NCBI GenBank assembly: GCA_905201895.1
Contig: CAJKPX010000020.1
Location: 1-36,397, forward strand
DNA: 36,397 bases
From: an uncultured Eubacteriales bacterium
GTDB taxonomy: Bacteria > Bacillota > Clostridia > Oscillospirales > CAG-272
Reading direction: 5' to 3'
Every line of letters begins with the position of its first letter. The stretch's first letter is position 1. A model generated the notes under the pieces. The model was not told the DNA's origin. It searched no databases and saw nothing but the letters and a program-made list of their open reading frames with translations. A program made the position numbers and the translations under genes. Below, piece by piece: positions 6,348 through 14,554 of this stretch.

Positions 6348-6878
6348 TTATTTTACAAACTTTTTGCGATAATCCTCGATCGCCTGCTCGATGATCTTTT
6401 CGGCTTCCTGTCTGCCGAAAAGCGTCTTGACGGCGGTCTGCTTGTTCTCCAGCTGCTTGTAGACCGTGAAGAAGTGCATGATCTCGTCGAAAATGTGTGG
6501 CGGCAGCTCATCAATCGAGGTGATGCCGAGATAGGTGGGGTCGGAGAAGGGAATTGCGATTACCTTGTCATCCATCTTTCCGTCGTCGATCATGCGCATC
6601 ACACCGATGGGGTAAACGCGCGTGAGCGTGAGCGGATAGATCGGCTCGGAGCAGAGCCCCAGAACGTCGAGCGGGTCGCCGTCGTCGGCAAAGGTGCGCG
6701 GAATGAAGCCGTAGTTGGCGGGATAGTGCGTGGAGGTGTAGAGAATGCGGTCGAGCTTGAGCAGACCCGTGTATTTGTCGAGCTCGTATTTGCATTTGCT
6801 TCCCTTGGGAATCTCAATCACCGCCGTGAAATCGTTGAATTTGATTTGCGAAGGATCCATATCGTGCCAGATGTTCAT
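6348..6878 (-). CDS. ppa: Inorganic pyrophosphatase, family I
   Basis: A 176-residue cytoplasmic enzyme that hydrolyses pyrophosphate to two phosphates, pulling biosynthetic reactions forward. The metal-binding signature DGDPLDV spans residues 66-72, and the KGSKCKYELDK and HYPANYGFIPRTF stretches are typical of soluble family I enzymes. The length matches bacterial members (about 175). It lies 30 bp after obgE and is probably the last gene of the DUF512-der-obgE-ppa transcript. An AAAGGAAAT ribosome binding site precedes the ATG. Confidence 0.95.
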   Translation of the reverse strand: MNIWHDMDPSQIKFNDFTAVIEIPKGSKCKYELDKYTGLLKLDRILYTSTHYPANYGFIPRTFADDGDPLDVLGLCSEPIYPLTLTRVYPIGVMRMIDDGKMDDKVIAIPFSDPTYLGITSIDELPPHIFDEIMHFFTVYKQLENKQTAVKTLFGRQEAEKIIEQAIEDYRKKFVK

Positions 6879-6908
6879 AGCAATATTTCCTTTCTGATTG
6901 GGGTTGTT

Positions 6909-8189
6909 TTATTTTACGTAGTCAAATTCAAAGCCGTAGATCGAAACGGTGTGTCCGTCGCGGCAGCCCTTTGCCTCGAGCGCCTCAAACACGCCGCTGT
7001 TCTGAAGCACACGCTGGAAGAAATTGAGCGACTCGTAGTTATCAAAGTTGATCTGTCCCATGAGGTTGACCAGCCATTCGCCCTCCACGTAGAAGGTATC
7101 GTTCTCGCGGCGGATCACGGTTTCCTTGCCGCCGCCAACGTAAGCATCCTCGGGCGCATACTCACGCTCGTAGACCTTGATGGGGGGCAGGGCGCGCAGA
7201 CGCTCGGCAACCAATCGGATCATTTCGTCAAGTCCCTCGCCCGTAGCCGCCGAAACGTAGAGCAGCGGAATGCCGAGCGAGTCAACGTAGGCTTCAAACG
7301 CATCCACGTCCACCAGCTCGCGGTCGAGCGCGTCGACCTTGTTGGCAATGAGAATCTGCGGACGCGTGGCAAGCTCGGGGCTGTAACGCTCGAGCTCAAA
7401 ATTGATCTTTTGGATATCCTCGACGGGATCGCGACCCTCAAAGCAGGAAATGTCGACCACGTGGAGGAGCAGGCGGCAACGGTCCACGTGACGCAGAAAT
7501 GCGTGACCAAGGCCTGCACCGTCGGCGGCGCCCTCAATGAGGCCCGGGATGTCGGCGGCAACAAATCCGCTCTCTCCTCCCGTGCGCACCACGCCGAGGT
7601 TGGGCGAGAGGGTGGTGAAATGGTAGTCGGCGATCTTGGGCTTTGCGGCACTGATGCGCGCAAGGATCGAGGATTTTCCAACGCTGGGGTAGCCAATGAG
7701 CCCCACGTCTGCGAGCATCTTCAGCTCCAGGATTACCTCGCGCTCTTCGCCCTTGGTGCCGTTTTTGGCAAACTGCGGAACCTGGCGCGTGGGCGTTGCG
7801 AAATGACGGTTGCCCCAGCCGCCGCGACCGCCCTTGCAGGCGATATAATCGGCGCCGTCGTCATCCGACATATCGTGGATCACCTTGCTGCTTTCGGCAT
7901 CGCGGATCAGCGTTCCGGGCGGAACGAGAATTACCATATCGTCTGCCGTTGCGCCGTGGAATTTTCCACCGCTGCCGTTGCCGCCGTTCTGCGCCACAAA
8001 TTTGTGCTTGTAGCGGAAGGCGAGCAGGGTGTTGGTGCCGTTGTCCACGCGGAACACCACGTTACCTCCGTGACCGCCGTCACCCCCGTCGGGGCCGCCT
8101 GCGGCTACGTATTTTTCTCGACGGAAGGAGACGGCACCGTTGCCGCCGTCGCCCGCCTTGATATAAATTTTGACGTTATCTACGAACAT
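6909..8189 (-). CDS. obgE: Obg-family GTPase (ribosome assembly, stress control)
   Basis: A 426-residue GTPase of the 50S subunit assembly pathway, also tied to the stress response and sporulation initiation in Bacillus. Residues 1-158 are the glycine-rich Obg fold (KAGDGGNGAVSFRREK). The G domain has G1 GYPSVGKSS, DIPGLIEGA and IANKVD. A C-terminal OCT domain ends with GFEFDYVK. G1 has Ser where the family usually has Asn (GxPN). The ATG at 8189 is preferred because Obg proteins begin MFVD; a GTG 18 bp upstream (8207) is in frame but adds atypical residues. Preceded by der, followed by ppa. Confidence 0.95.
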   Translation of the reverse strand: MFVDNVKIYIKAGDGGNGAVSFRREKYVAAGGPDGGDGGHGGNVVFRVDNGTNTLLAFRYKHKFVAQNGGNGSGGKFHGATADDMVILVPPGTLIRDAESSKVIHDMSDDDGADYIACKGGRGGWGNRHFATPTRQVPQFAKNGTKGEEREVILELKMLADVGLIGYPSVGKSSILARISAAKPKIADYHFTTLSPNLGVVRTGGESGFVAADIPGLIEGAADGAGLGHAFLRHVDRCRLLLHVVDISCFEGRDPVEDIQKINFELERYSPELATRPQILIANKVDALDRELVDVDAFEAYVDSLGIPLLYVSAATGEGLDEMIRLVAERLRALPPIKVYEREYAPEDAYVGGGKETVIRRENDTFYVEGEWLVNLMGQINFDNYESLNFFQRVLQNSGVFEALEAKGCRDGHTVSIYGFEFDYVK

Positions 8190-8273
8190 GTTTTCAGCGG
8201 GGAGCACCTTGTCGGAGTCCCCAAACCCCTTTCCATGCGTTGTGTGTGCAAGAATTTCGTTGGCTTCAAGCCG

Positions 8274-9605
8274 TCAAACGCCCTCGTCGCCCTTTGCGCG
8301 AACGATGATCTTGATGGGCGTTCCGTGGAAGCCGAAGGTCTCGCGCAGGCAGTTTTCGATGAAGCGCTGGTAGGAAAAATGGAACAGCTCCACGTTGTTG
8401 CAGAAGATCACGAAGGTGGGCGGTGCAACCGAGATCTGCGTCATGTAGTAGATCTTGAGGTGTCTGCCCTTGTCGGAGGGCGGCTGCACGCGGATCATGG
8501 CATCGCCGAGCACGTCGTTGAGCATACCCGTGGTCACGCGCATCACCGACTGATTCTGAACGTAGTTGATGCGCTCAAACAAGCTCTCGGCGCGCTGTCC
8601 GGTTTTTGCCGAGATATAAACGATGGGAGCATAGGGCATGTAGGCAAGCGCGGTGCGAATTTTGTTGTTGAATTCGTTTACCGTGTTGTTGTCCTTTTCG
8701 ATCAGGTCCCATTTGTTGACCACGATGATGGTTGCCTTGCCCGCCTCGTGTGCGATGCCCGCAATCTTTTCGTCCTGCTCGGTGATGCCCGTGGATGCGT
8801 CGATCATCAGCAGACAAACGCTTGCACGTTCAACCGCCATATGAGCACGCAGAACGCTGAAATGCTCGATGCGATCGTTGATCTTTGCCTGGCGGCGAAT
8901 GCCCGCGGTGTCGATGAAGGTATATTTGCCGTACTGATTGGTCACGTGCGTGTCAACGGCGTCGCGCGTGGTGCCCGCGATGTCCGAAACGATCAGGCGG
9001 TTTTGCCCGATCAGGCGGTTGACGATCGAGGATTTGCCCGCATTCGGCTTGCCGATCACGGCTACACGGATGCTGTCATCGTCCTCCTCCTCGTCCTCCC
9101 AATCGCCCAGCGCGTTCATGCAGGCGTCGAGCAGGTCGCCCGAGCCGCTGCCGTGGATGCTCGAAACCGCGATCGGCTCGGTTTCAAAGCCCAGCTCGTA
9201 GAATTCGTAGAATTCCATAGGGGGACCGCCCACGCTGTCGCATTTGTTGATGCAGGGCACGATCGGCTTGCCGCTTTTTTTGAGCATGATGGCAATGTCG
9301 CGATCATCAGCGGTCAGACCCGTACGCACATCGCACATGAATACGATCACGTCGGCGTCCTCCACCGCGATCTCTGCCTGCAGTCGCATTTGCTTGAGAA
9401 TGATGTTGTCGGTTTTCGGCTCGATACCGCCTGTGTCGATCACGATCATTTTGCGGCCGCGCCATTCGGTCTCGCCGTAGATGCGGTCACGGGTCACTCC
9501 GGGGGTGTCCTCCACGATCGAGCGGCGCTCGCCGATCAATTTATTGAAAAGTGTGCTTTTGCCAACGTTGGGGCGTCCCACGATGGCGATAACAGGTTTT
9601 GCCAT
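8274..9605 (-). CDS. der: Der (EngA) double-domain GTPase, ribosome biogenesis
   Basis: A 443-residue tandem GTPase needed for 50S subunit maturation. The first G domain has GRPNVGKST near the N terminus and INKCD; the second has GKPNAGKSS and VVNKWD. A C-terminal KH-like domain follows (RVTTGMLNDVLGDA onward). ATG at 9605 is used because AGAAAGGAAG precedes it and EngA proteins start at AKPVIAIVGRP; the frame is open upstream to 9680 without support. The gene lies 71 bp after the DUF512 gene and 84 bp before obgE, a common Bacillota arrangement. Confidence 0.96.
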   Translation of the reverse strand: MAKPVIAIVGRPNVGKSTLFNKLIGERRSIVEDTPGVTRDRIYGETEWRGRKMIVIDTGGIEPKTDNIILKQMRLQAEIAVEDADVIVFMCDVRTGLTADDRDIAIMLKKSGKPIVPCINKCDSVGGPPMEFYEFYELGFETEPIAVSSIHGSGSGDLLDACMNALGDWEDEEEDDDSIRVAVIGKPNAGKSSIVNRLIGQNRLIVSDIAGTTRDAVDTHVTNQYGKYTFIDTAGIRRQAKINDRIEHFSVLRAHMAVERASVCLLMIDASTGITEQDEKIAGIAHEAGKATIIVVNKWDLIEKDNNTVNEFNNKIRTALAYMPYAPIVYISAKTGQRAESLFERINYVQNQSVMRVTTGMLNDVLGDAMIRVQPPSDKGRHLKIYYMTQISVAPPTFVIFCNNVELFHFSYQRFIENCLRETFGFHGTPIKIIVRAKGDEGV

Positions 9606-9676
9606 GATGCTTCCTTTCTGTGTCTGATAAAAGCCGTTGAGCGGCTCGGGTGCGCTTGCGTACCTGATTTTTAGGA

Positions 9677-10993
9677 TCACTCGATCCCGAGCAGGGCGTG
9701 CAGGAATGCGGCACCGTCATTTTCCGAGGCGCGAACCTTGATTCCGCCGAGCCGCTCGGAGAGCTCTGCGGGGGTCATATCGTCGAGAAATACGTCGCCG
9801 TCGGCGCGCAGCATCACCGAGGGGAAGAGGAGCTCGTCCCCAAGCACCTGCCCCTTGAGCTGATCCGCAACGTCGCGACCTGTGAGCAGTCCCGCAACCG
9901 TGACGCTTTCTCCGAAAAAGTCGTTGCGAATGCGCCAAACGTTGATCTTGAGCCCCTCCACGTGCGCCTCAAGGCTGCGGCAGAGCGAGGAGATGTGGTC
10001 ATAGGCTGCGTAGCCCGTCACCACCGAAACGTGGCGCGGCGGTCGGAAATCGGGGAGCAGATCATCCAGATAATCCAGCTCAAATTCAAATTCTCCGCGC
10101 ATGGAGGTGAGCATTCCCACACCGTTCTCAATTTGGGAATAGTCCTCGTAAAATGCCTCATCGGGGAGCGGGAGGCCTGCTCGGATGTAGAATTCGTCGG
10201 AGCAATAAAAGAGGCGCGAGCCGTATTTTTGCAGGCATTGATCACCGAACGCGTTGACCTGTGCGATCACAGCGGCGGCTTCCTCGGGCGAGAACGCCTC
10301 GAGCGGATAGAGCCCCTCGCGGTACTTGGTGAGTCCCACGGGTACGATCGAGCAGGAGCGCAGGGCAGGGGCGTAGGATGCCAGGTCCTCCATTGTGCGG
10401 TCGAGCTCGGCGCCGTCGTTGAGCCCCTTGCAGAGCACGATCTGCGTGCAGAGTGCCAGCTTGGCATCGGCAAGACGGCGCAGGTAGGAGAGCACCTTGC
10501 CCGCGCGGTTGTTTTTCATCATGCAAACGCGCAGCTCAGGGTTGGTGGTGTGAACCGAGATGTTCACGGGGGAGATGTGCATGGTGATCAGGCGCTCAAT
10601 GTCGGCGTCACGGAGATTTGTCAGGGTCACGTAGTTGCCGTGCAGGAAGGAGAGGCGGTCGTCGTCATCCTTGAAATAGAGCGTTTCGCGCATACCCGGG
10701 GGGAGCTGGTCGATGAAGCAGAACACGCATCGGTTGGCACAGGTGTGCTTTTTGTCCATCAGGGGCGTTTCAAATTCGAGCCCGATATCGTCGTATTCTC
10801 CCTTGGAAAGGCGCAGGGTGTATTCCTTGCCGTCGCGCGAGAGCGAGAGGGCGAGCGAGGTGTCGGTGAGATAGAACATATAATCGAGAACGTCGCGGAT
10901 CTCATGCCCGTTGATCGAGATCAGAATATCCTCCGCGCGGATCCCGCATGCATCGGCAATGCCGCCTGCCGTAACGCGTTTGACCGTTACCAT
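9677..10993 (-). CDS. DUF512 radical SAM protein with N-terminal PDZ-like domain
   Basis: A 438-residue protein of a family regularly found next to der in Clostridia. Residues 1-60 form a PDZ-like fold (GGIADACGIRAEDILISINGH). A CANRCVFCF motif (CxxxCxxC) at about 87-95 supplies the Fe-S cysteines of a radical SAM domain, and NISVHTTNPELR and a DUF512 C-terminal half follow. The substrate and reaction are unknown for the family. Two in-frame ATGs exist: the first (10999) touches the GGAGG, while the second (10993) has a 6-nt spacing, so 10993 is taken. The promoter is at 11038-11066; the gene probably leads the der-obgE-ppa operon. Confidence 0.92.
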   Translation of the reverse strand: MVTVKRVTAGGIADACGIRAEDILISINGHEIRDVLDYMFYLTDTSLALSLSRDGKEYTLRLSKGEYDDIGLEFETPLMDKKHTCANRCVFCFIDQLPPGMRETLYFKDDDDRLSFLHGNYVTLTNLRDADIERLITMHISPVNISVHTTNPELRVCMMKNNRAGKVLSYLRRLADAKLALCTQIVLCKGLNDGAELDRTMEDLASYAPALRSCSIVPVGLTKYREGLYPLEAFSPEEAAAVIAQVNAFGDQCLQKYGSRLFYCSDEFYIRAGLPLPDEAFYEDYSQIENGVGMLTSMRGEFEFELDYLDDLLPDFRPPRHVSVVTGYAAYDHISSLCRSLEAHVEGLKINVWRIRNDFFGESVTVAGLLTGRDVADQLKGQVLGDELLFPSVMLRADGDVFLDDMTPAELSERLGGIKVRASENDGAAFLHALLGIE

Positions 10994-11037
10994 CCCCATC
11001 CTCCTTTCATTTGTCAGCAGACATACTTTAACATCTT

Positions 11038-11066
11038 ATTATATCATATTTTGATAGGAAAGTCAA
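11038..11066 (-). promoter_or_regulatory. Promoter of the DUF512-der-obgE-ppa operon
   Basis: Minus-strand TTGACT (11061-11066) and TATAAT (11038-11043) with a 17-bp spacer, 44 bp upstream of the start codon. Confidence 0.85.
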
Positions 11067-11135
11067 CAAAAAATACACGAAAAGTTCGCGTGTAGCGGAA
11101 AGCGTGAAAAAGCAGGGAAACGGGCAAAAATATCA

Positions 11136-11174
11136 GGGGTGTCTCAAATGCTAACGCATTTGGTCGACACCCCC
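11136..11174. terminator. Short palindromic repeat, copy 3, terminator of the prfB transcript
   Basis: GGGGTGTC...CAAATGC-taac-GCATTTG...GACACCCC gives a stem of about 16-17 bp, with a TGATATTTTTG tail on the minus strand just after the 92-residue gene. The core is shared with 1453-1488, 2685-2720 and 20326-20388. Confidence 0.75.
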
Positions 11175-11194
11175 GACTTGCTTGATTTGTTTTG

Positions 11195-11473
11195 TTACCG
11201 ATTTCCTCTGCCGAGCAGCTCGGAGAGGTTTTGATGCATGCGTGCAACGTCCCTTCGGGTGAGCACATCCTGCTCCGCGAGCTTTTTCTTTGCGCGATGC
11301 TCGGGCAGATATGCGATCACAGCCCCCGTAATCAGCCCAACTGTTCCCGCCACGAGAACCCCGCCAGCAACCGAGCGCTTGCGGCTTTTGTGCGTGATGC
11401 AGTCGATCAACCATGCGGTGGAAAGCGTGGCAAGCGCCGATCCTGCCAGCGTGTAAACCTGATTTCGGTTCAT
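11195..11473 (-). CDS. Small membrane protein of unknown function
   Basis: A 92-residue protein with two hydrophobic segments, about 8-25 and 37-56, separated by the basic KSRKRS loop, and a charged C-terminal helix (AKKKLAEQDVLTRRDVARM). It resembles glycine-containing YtxH-like small membrane proteins in layout only. A good AAAAGGAG precedes the ATG. The gene begins 28 bp after prfB stops, so they are likely co-transcribed and end at the palindromic terminator 11136-11174. No function is recognised. Confidence 0.75.
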   Translation of the reverse strand: MNRNQVYTLAGSALATLSTAWLIDCITHKSRKRSVAGGVLVAGTVGLITGAVIAYLPEHRAKKKLAEQDVLTRRDVARMHQNLSELLGRGNR

Positions 11474-11501
11474 AGGGGTGCTCCTTTTTTCGGGATTTTT
11501 C

Positions 11502-12608
11502 TTATTTGCTCGTCATCTTGAGGTAGGCGTTGATAAAGCCGTCGATGTCGCCGTCCATCACCGCCTGAATGTTGCCGGTCTCAAAGCCCGTGCGGGTGTC
11601 CTTGACCAGCGTGTAGGGCATGAAAACGTAGGAGCGAATCTGTGCGCCCCACTCAATGTTGGTCTTGTTGCCCTGAATGTCCTCGATGGTCTCCAGGCGC
11701 TCCTGCAGCTTGATCTCCATGAGCTTGGATTTGAGCATGCGCATTGCGGTCTCCTTGTTCTGGAGCTGCGAGCGCTCGGTCTGGCATCCCACCACAATGC
11801 CCGTGGGCTTGTGCACGATGCGGATCGCCGAGTCGGTCTTGTTGATGTGCTGACCGCCCGCACCGCTCGAACGGTGTGCCGTGACCTCAATGTCCTCGTC
11901 GCGGATCACAACGTTGTCCACGTTTTCAAATTCGGGCATGACCTCGATCGAGGCAAAGGAGGTCTGACGTCTGCCGTTGGCGTCGAAGGGAGACACGCGC
12001 ACGAGGCGGTGCACGCCGTTCTCGCTCTTGAGGTAGCCGTATGCATTGATGCCGTTGACCATCACGGTTGCGCTCTTGATGCCTGCGCCGTCGCCGTCGA
12101 GCCAGTCGGTGAGCTTGACCTGAAATCCGCTCTTTTCTGCCCAACGCGTGATCATGCGATAGAGCATCTGTGCCCAGTCCTGCGCCTCGGTTCCGCCCGC
12201 ACCGGGGTGGAAGGAGACGATGGCGTTGTTTTTATCGTATTCACCCGAGAGCAGCACCTCAATTCTGCGGTGCTCCTCTTCGGCAGAAATCTCCGCGAGC
12301 TCGGTTTGAACCTCCTCAACGAAGGATTCGTCGTTTTCCTCAATTGCCATCTCTGCCAGAGCGATGGCATCCTCCAGGCGCGCGCAAAGCCTCTCATAGC
12401 CTGCAACCTTATCCTGCGCCTGCTTGATCACCTGCAGCACCTTGCTCGACTTTTCGGCGTTGTTCCAAAAATCCGGTGACTGCGTTTGCGCCTCCAGGTC
12501 CTTGAGGTTCTCCTTCGTTTCTTCAATGCGAAGAGACGATCCGAGCTCCTCAATCGACTCGCGCAGGGCAATCAGCTTATATTTTGCGTCTTCCAATGCA
12601 ACGATCAA
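11502..12608 (-). CDS. prfB: Peptide chain release factor 2
   Basis: A 368-residue RF2 that ends translation at UGA and UAA codons. The recognition tripeptide SPF is at 206-208 and the catalytic GGQ at 251-253 in SSGAGGQHINKTDSA. The start is TTG at 12608 with GGGAGG 7 nt before it. In many bacteria prfB needs a programmed +1 frameshift at an in-frame UGA near codon 25; here the region LGSSLRIEETKENL is read straight through and no such stop is present, so that autoregulation seems lost. The promoter is at 12670-12698. Confidence 0.96.
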   Translation of the reverse strand: MIVALEDAKYKLIALRESIEELGSSLRIEETKENLKDLEAQTQSPDFWNNAEKSSKVLQVIKQAQDKVAGYERLCARLEDAIALAEMAIEENDESFVEEVQTELAEISAEEEHRRIEVLLSGEYDKNNAIVSFHPGAGGTEAQDWAQMLYRMITRWAEKSGFQVKLTDWLDGDGAGIKSATVMVNGINAYGYLKSENGVHRLVRVSPFDANGRRQTSFASIEVMPEFENVDNVVIRDEDIEVTAHRSSGAGGQHINKTDSAIRIVHKPTGIVVGCQTERSQLQNKETAMRMLKSKLMEIKLQERLETIEDIQGNKTNIEWGAQIRSYVFMPYTLVKDTRTGFETGNIQAVMDGDIDGFINAYLKMTSK

Positions 12609-12669
12609 AGGGTACCTCCCACGCCGTTTGTCGGCGTATCTTTCTCATAGTATTTGTCAATTACATTTT

Positions 12670-12698
12670 ATTATATCACGGAATACGGTTTCTTTCAA
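12670..12698 (-). promoter_or_regulatory. Promoter of prfB
   Basis: Minus-strand TTGAAA (12693-12698) and TATAAT (12670-12675), 17-bp spacer, 61 bp before the TTG start. Confidence 0.75.
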
Positions 12699-12973
12699 GA
12701 GTATTTTTGCATTTTTTTGGCGAAAAGCGAAAAAAATAAGGCTCAATTATCTATTGGTTGAACGCAGCACCCTTTGTCACGAAACGGTTACGAAAGGCAG
12801 ACGCGGCGCCCTCGGCGCGCCCTGGGCTCGATATTCAAAATACAAGCTGCTTGATTGGGATGCCGAGATTGCGTGCCTTTTGGAGCTCGCAGAGTGGCTT
12901 TTTGCGCTTGTATGAGGGCAACAGCACCTCCGCATTGGCGTTCCCGTTTCGTAATACCAAAATAAAATCAAGA
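12699..12973. other. Intergenic stretch with a possible coding remnant
   Basis: No convincing gene. On the minus strand, about 12835-12955 reads like the C-terminal end of a protein (ending CELQKARNLGIPIKQLVF) with GC-rich third positions, but the frame upstream runs through the terminator hairpin and no family is recognised. It may be a decayed gene fragment. Confidence 0.3.
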
Positions 12974-13006
12974 TGCCGTCTCTGATCAAAAGGATCGGAG
13001 GCGGCA
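12974..13006. terminator. Bidirectional terminator below the three-gene unknown cluster
   Basis: A 14-bp stem with G-U pairs closes on an AAAA-containing loop. The plus strand has T6 at 13009-13014; the minus strand has a looser TTGATTTTATTTT tail. It lies about 45 bp after the last minus-strand gene (stop at 13051), for which it is the likely stop. Confidence 0.65.
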
Positions 13007-13050
13007 CCTTTTTTGTATTCGCGTAAAAAGAACTTGACTATGGACGGCAC

Positions 13051-13566
13051 TCATCCGCAGAACAGCAGCAGAAGGAGCCACAGGATCAGGTCGGAATCAT
13101 CCTCGTTGCGTGCCAGCAGAAGGATCACACCGAGAATCAGAAGCTCATCAAAGCCGATTCCGTGTGAAAATGGAAAAGCCGATCCCAGCTTTCCGAATAG
13201 CGTATGCAGAGGGGCGGGGAGGTCACGGCGAGGGCGCTCTGAACGATCGGGGGCATCCTGTCCGTGCGTGTGAGTGACCGTTTGTGCAGCTTCGGGGTCC
13301 TCCCGCGGCGCCTCCCTGCGTTGTGGCAGAGCGCAGGCGAGAGAATCGGGAGAGGGCGGTGTGAGCGTTGCTCTGTCGTACGTGCTCCCACTGTCGGTCT
13401 CTGTGCGATCCTCGGCGGGAGTGGGGGGCGTTGGCTTGGCAACGTCGATCCGATGGGCGGCGGCGCCACCCGCCGCGCTCCCGCCCGTTTCCGAAAAAGC
13501 GCATCCGCCGTAGTTTTCGGGAACCTGAATTGGCGTATCGGAGCGATTGTGGTATCGTGAGTACAT
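13051..13566 (-). CDS. Unknown protein with acidic-hydrophobic C-terminal tail
   Basis: A 171-residue protein not recognised by name. The middle is low-complexity, rich in Pro, Ala, Arg and Thr and probably disordered. The C-terminal 35 residues (IGFDELLILGVILLLARNEDDSD, then a Leu-rich end) form two hydrophobic stretches around an acidic turn, a pattern I recall from small proteins of spore-forming Clostridia. GGAGG precedes the ATG at good spacing. It starts 10 bp after the 167-residue gene and ends the three-gene cluster, with a terminator 45 bp downstream. The cluster context and the possible mother-cell promoter at 14391-14417 suggest a sporulation-related role (weak inference). Confidence 0.65.
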   Translation of the reverse strand: MYSRYHNRSDTPIQVPENYGGCAFSETGGSAAGGAAAHRIDVAKPTPPTPAEDRTETDSGSTYDRATLTPPSPDSLACALPQRREAPREDPEAAQTVTHTHGQDAPDRSERPRRDLPAPLHTLFGKLGSAFPFSHGIGFDELLILGVILLLARNEDDSDLILWLLLLLFCG

Positions 13567-13576
13567 ACGCGCCTCC

Positions 13577-14080
13577 TTATTTCAGCTGCGAAAAGACCGC
13601 TCCGAGCTGCGAGATACGAATGATCGAATCAATGGCGTCGCATCGCTCGGCGCAGAGAAAGGGCTTGAGCGCCAGCAGGAGATTGTTTCGGCACGCCTCG
13701 GGGGAGCGATTCTCGTGCGCGGAGGGCTTTGAAGGCGCTTGTGCGGCGAGCAGCGGCTTCATTACCGCGATGATTTGCGGTAAACGCTCCAGCATGGCGG
13801 GGTTGGACAGGACCGACGCAAGCCCACCCGGTATTCCCGCAGATGTGTCGCCGAGTAAAGCTGACGTCGCCGTTGAGGGCTCGCCCTTCACGCCTTCAGT
13901 ATCGGTCGCGGAGGATACGGACGCCGCAGCATCGGCATTTTCCTTGCCTGTCGTCGGTGCGGAGAGTGCCGATCCCACGATCGACGCCACGCGTTGCAGT
14001 GCCTCGGGGTTGGATAGCAGAGTCGAGAGCAGGTCGGAAGGGCGGTCGGCGCTCTCGGAGGTGCTTGGTGCAGAGTTCAA
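13577..14080 (-). CDS. Unknown protein with repeated LSNP-helix motif
   Basis: A 167-residue protein. Two related helical segments, LLSNPEALQRVASIVGSAL near 21-39 and VLSNPAMLERLPQIIAVMK near 89-107, flank a Ser/Thr/Ala-rich linker. The C-terminal block (LLLALKPFLCAERCDAIDSI) is the best conserved-looking part and resembles hypothetical proteins of Clostridia seen beside similar partners. The start is TTG at 14080, chosen because AAAGGAGG lies 7 nt upstream and no ATG fits. No enzyme motif is present. It sits 36 bp after the 76-residue gene and 10 bp before the 171-residue gene. Function unknown. Confidence 0.7.
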   Translation of the reverse strand: MNSAPSTSESADRPSDLLSTLLSNPEALQRVASIVGSALSAPTTGKENADAAASVSSATDTEGVKGEPSTATSALLGDTSAGIPGGLASVLSNPAMLERLPQIIAVMKPLLAAQAPSKPSAHENRSPEACRNNLLLALKPFLCAERCDAIDSIIRISQLGAVFSQLK

Positions 14081-14116
14081 AACAGTGCCTCCTTTCCACG
14101 TTCAAACGTTTTTCCG

Positions 14117-14347
14117 TCAGCTTCGGCGCTGACCGTTGCGGTAGGCATTGTAGATCTGATTGTATTGCTCGAGGTCAGCCGAGTCGGCGCTTCCGAGTGC
14201 CGAGCGGATTGCCGCAATGTTTTCGGTGTTGATCCCGAGGGTGGCAGGGTCGATCCCCGATTCCGAGGCGATGTTGCGAATCAGCTCTCCAAGCTGTTCG
14301 TCGTTCATGCCGAGCAGGCGGTCGAGCATCCTTTTGTCGATTTGCAT
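14117..14347 (-). CDS. Small helical protein of unknown function
   Basis: A 76-residue acidic, all-helical protein with no membrane segment or Cys. DKRMLDRLLGMNDEQLGELIRNIA and GINTENIAAIRSALGSAD look like two short helical hairpins, possibly protein-protein contacts. AAAGGAG precedes the ATG. First gene of the three-gene cluster. I do not recognise a function; the same kind of small protein next to LSNP-repeat proteins is my recollection from Clostridia genomes, not a search result. Confidence 0.7.
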   Translation of the reverse strand: MQIDKRMLDRLLGMNDEQLGELIRNIASESGIDPATLGINTENIAAIRSALGSADSADLEQYNQIYNAYRNGQRRS

Positions 14348-14390
14348 GGCAGTTCTCCTTTTTCCAAAATCAAAATGAAGCTTCTAATGC

Positions 14391-14417
14391 AGTGTATGAT
14401 TGATGAAGGGGAAATGT
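14391..14417 (-). promoter_or_regulatory. Possible sigma-E/K (sporulation) promoter of the small-gene cluster
   Basis: Minus-strand CATACACT (14391-14398) matches the -10 of Bacillus sigma-E (CATACAnT). ACATTT (14412-14417) lies 13 nt upstream as a weak -35. No TATAAT with partner is seen in this gap on the minus strand. Matches of this kind can occur by chance. Confidence 0.35.
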
Positions 14418-14461
14418 CAGAGCAACCAACCCGAAAAAATGCTCATTTTTTTGCAAATGCG

Positions 14462-14490
14462 TAGACAAACCGCGAAAAAAATGATATAAT
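14462..14490 (+). promoter_or_regulatory. Promoter of the YfcE-like phosphodiesterase gene
   Basis: TAGACA (14462-14467) and TATAAT (14485-14490) with a 17-bp spacer, 64 bp before the start codon. Confidence 0.75.
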
Positions 14491-14554
14491 AACAGAGATA
14501 GAAGAAGCACCGTGCCTGCAATGTCGGCACGGATGTTTGGAAGGAGGACCTTGC

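Noticed and set aside
6342..9674. 1110-codon open frame on the plus strand
   Set aside because: It lies exactly antisense to ppa, obgE and der, which are strongly supported; such frames arise from GC-rich codon use on the other strand.
12835..13050. 71-residue minus-strand CDS
   Set aside because: Its 5' half runs through a strong terminator hairpin and it lacks an RBS; kept only as a possible remnant.
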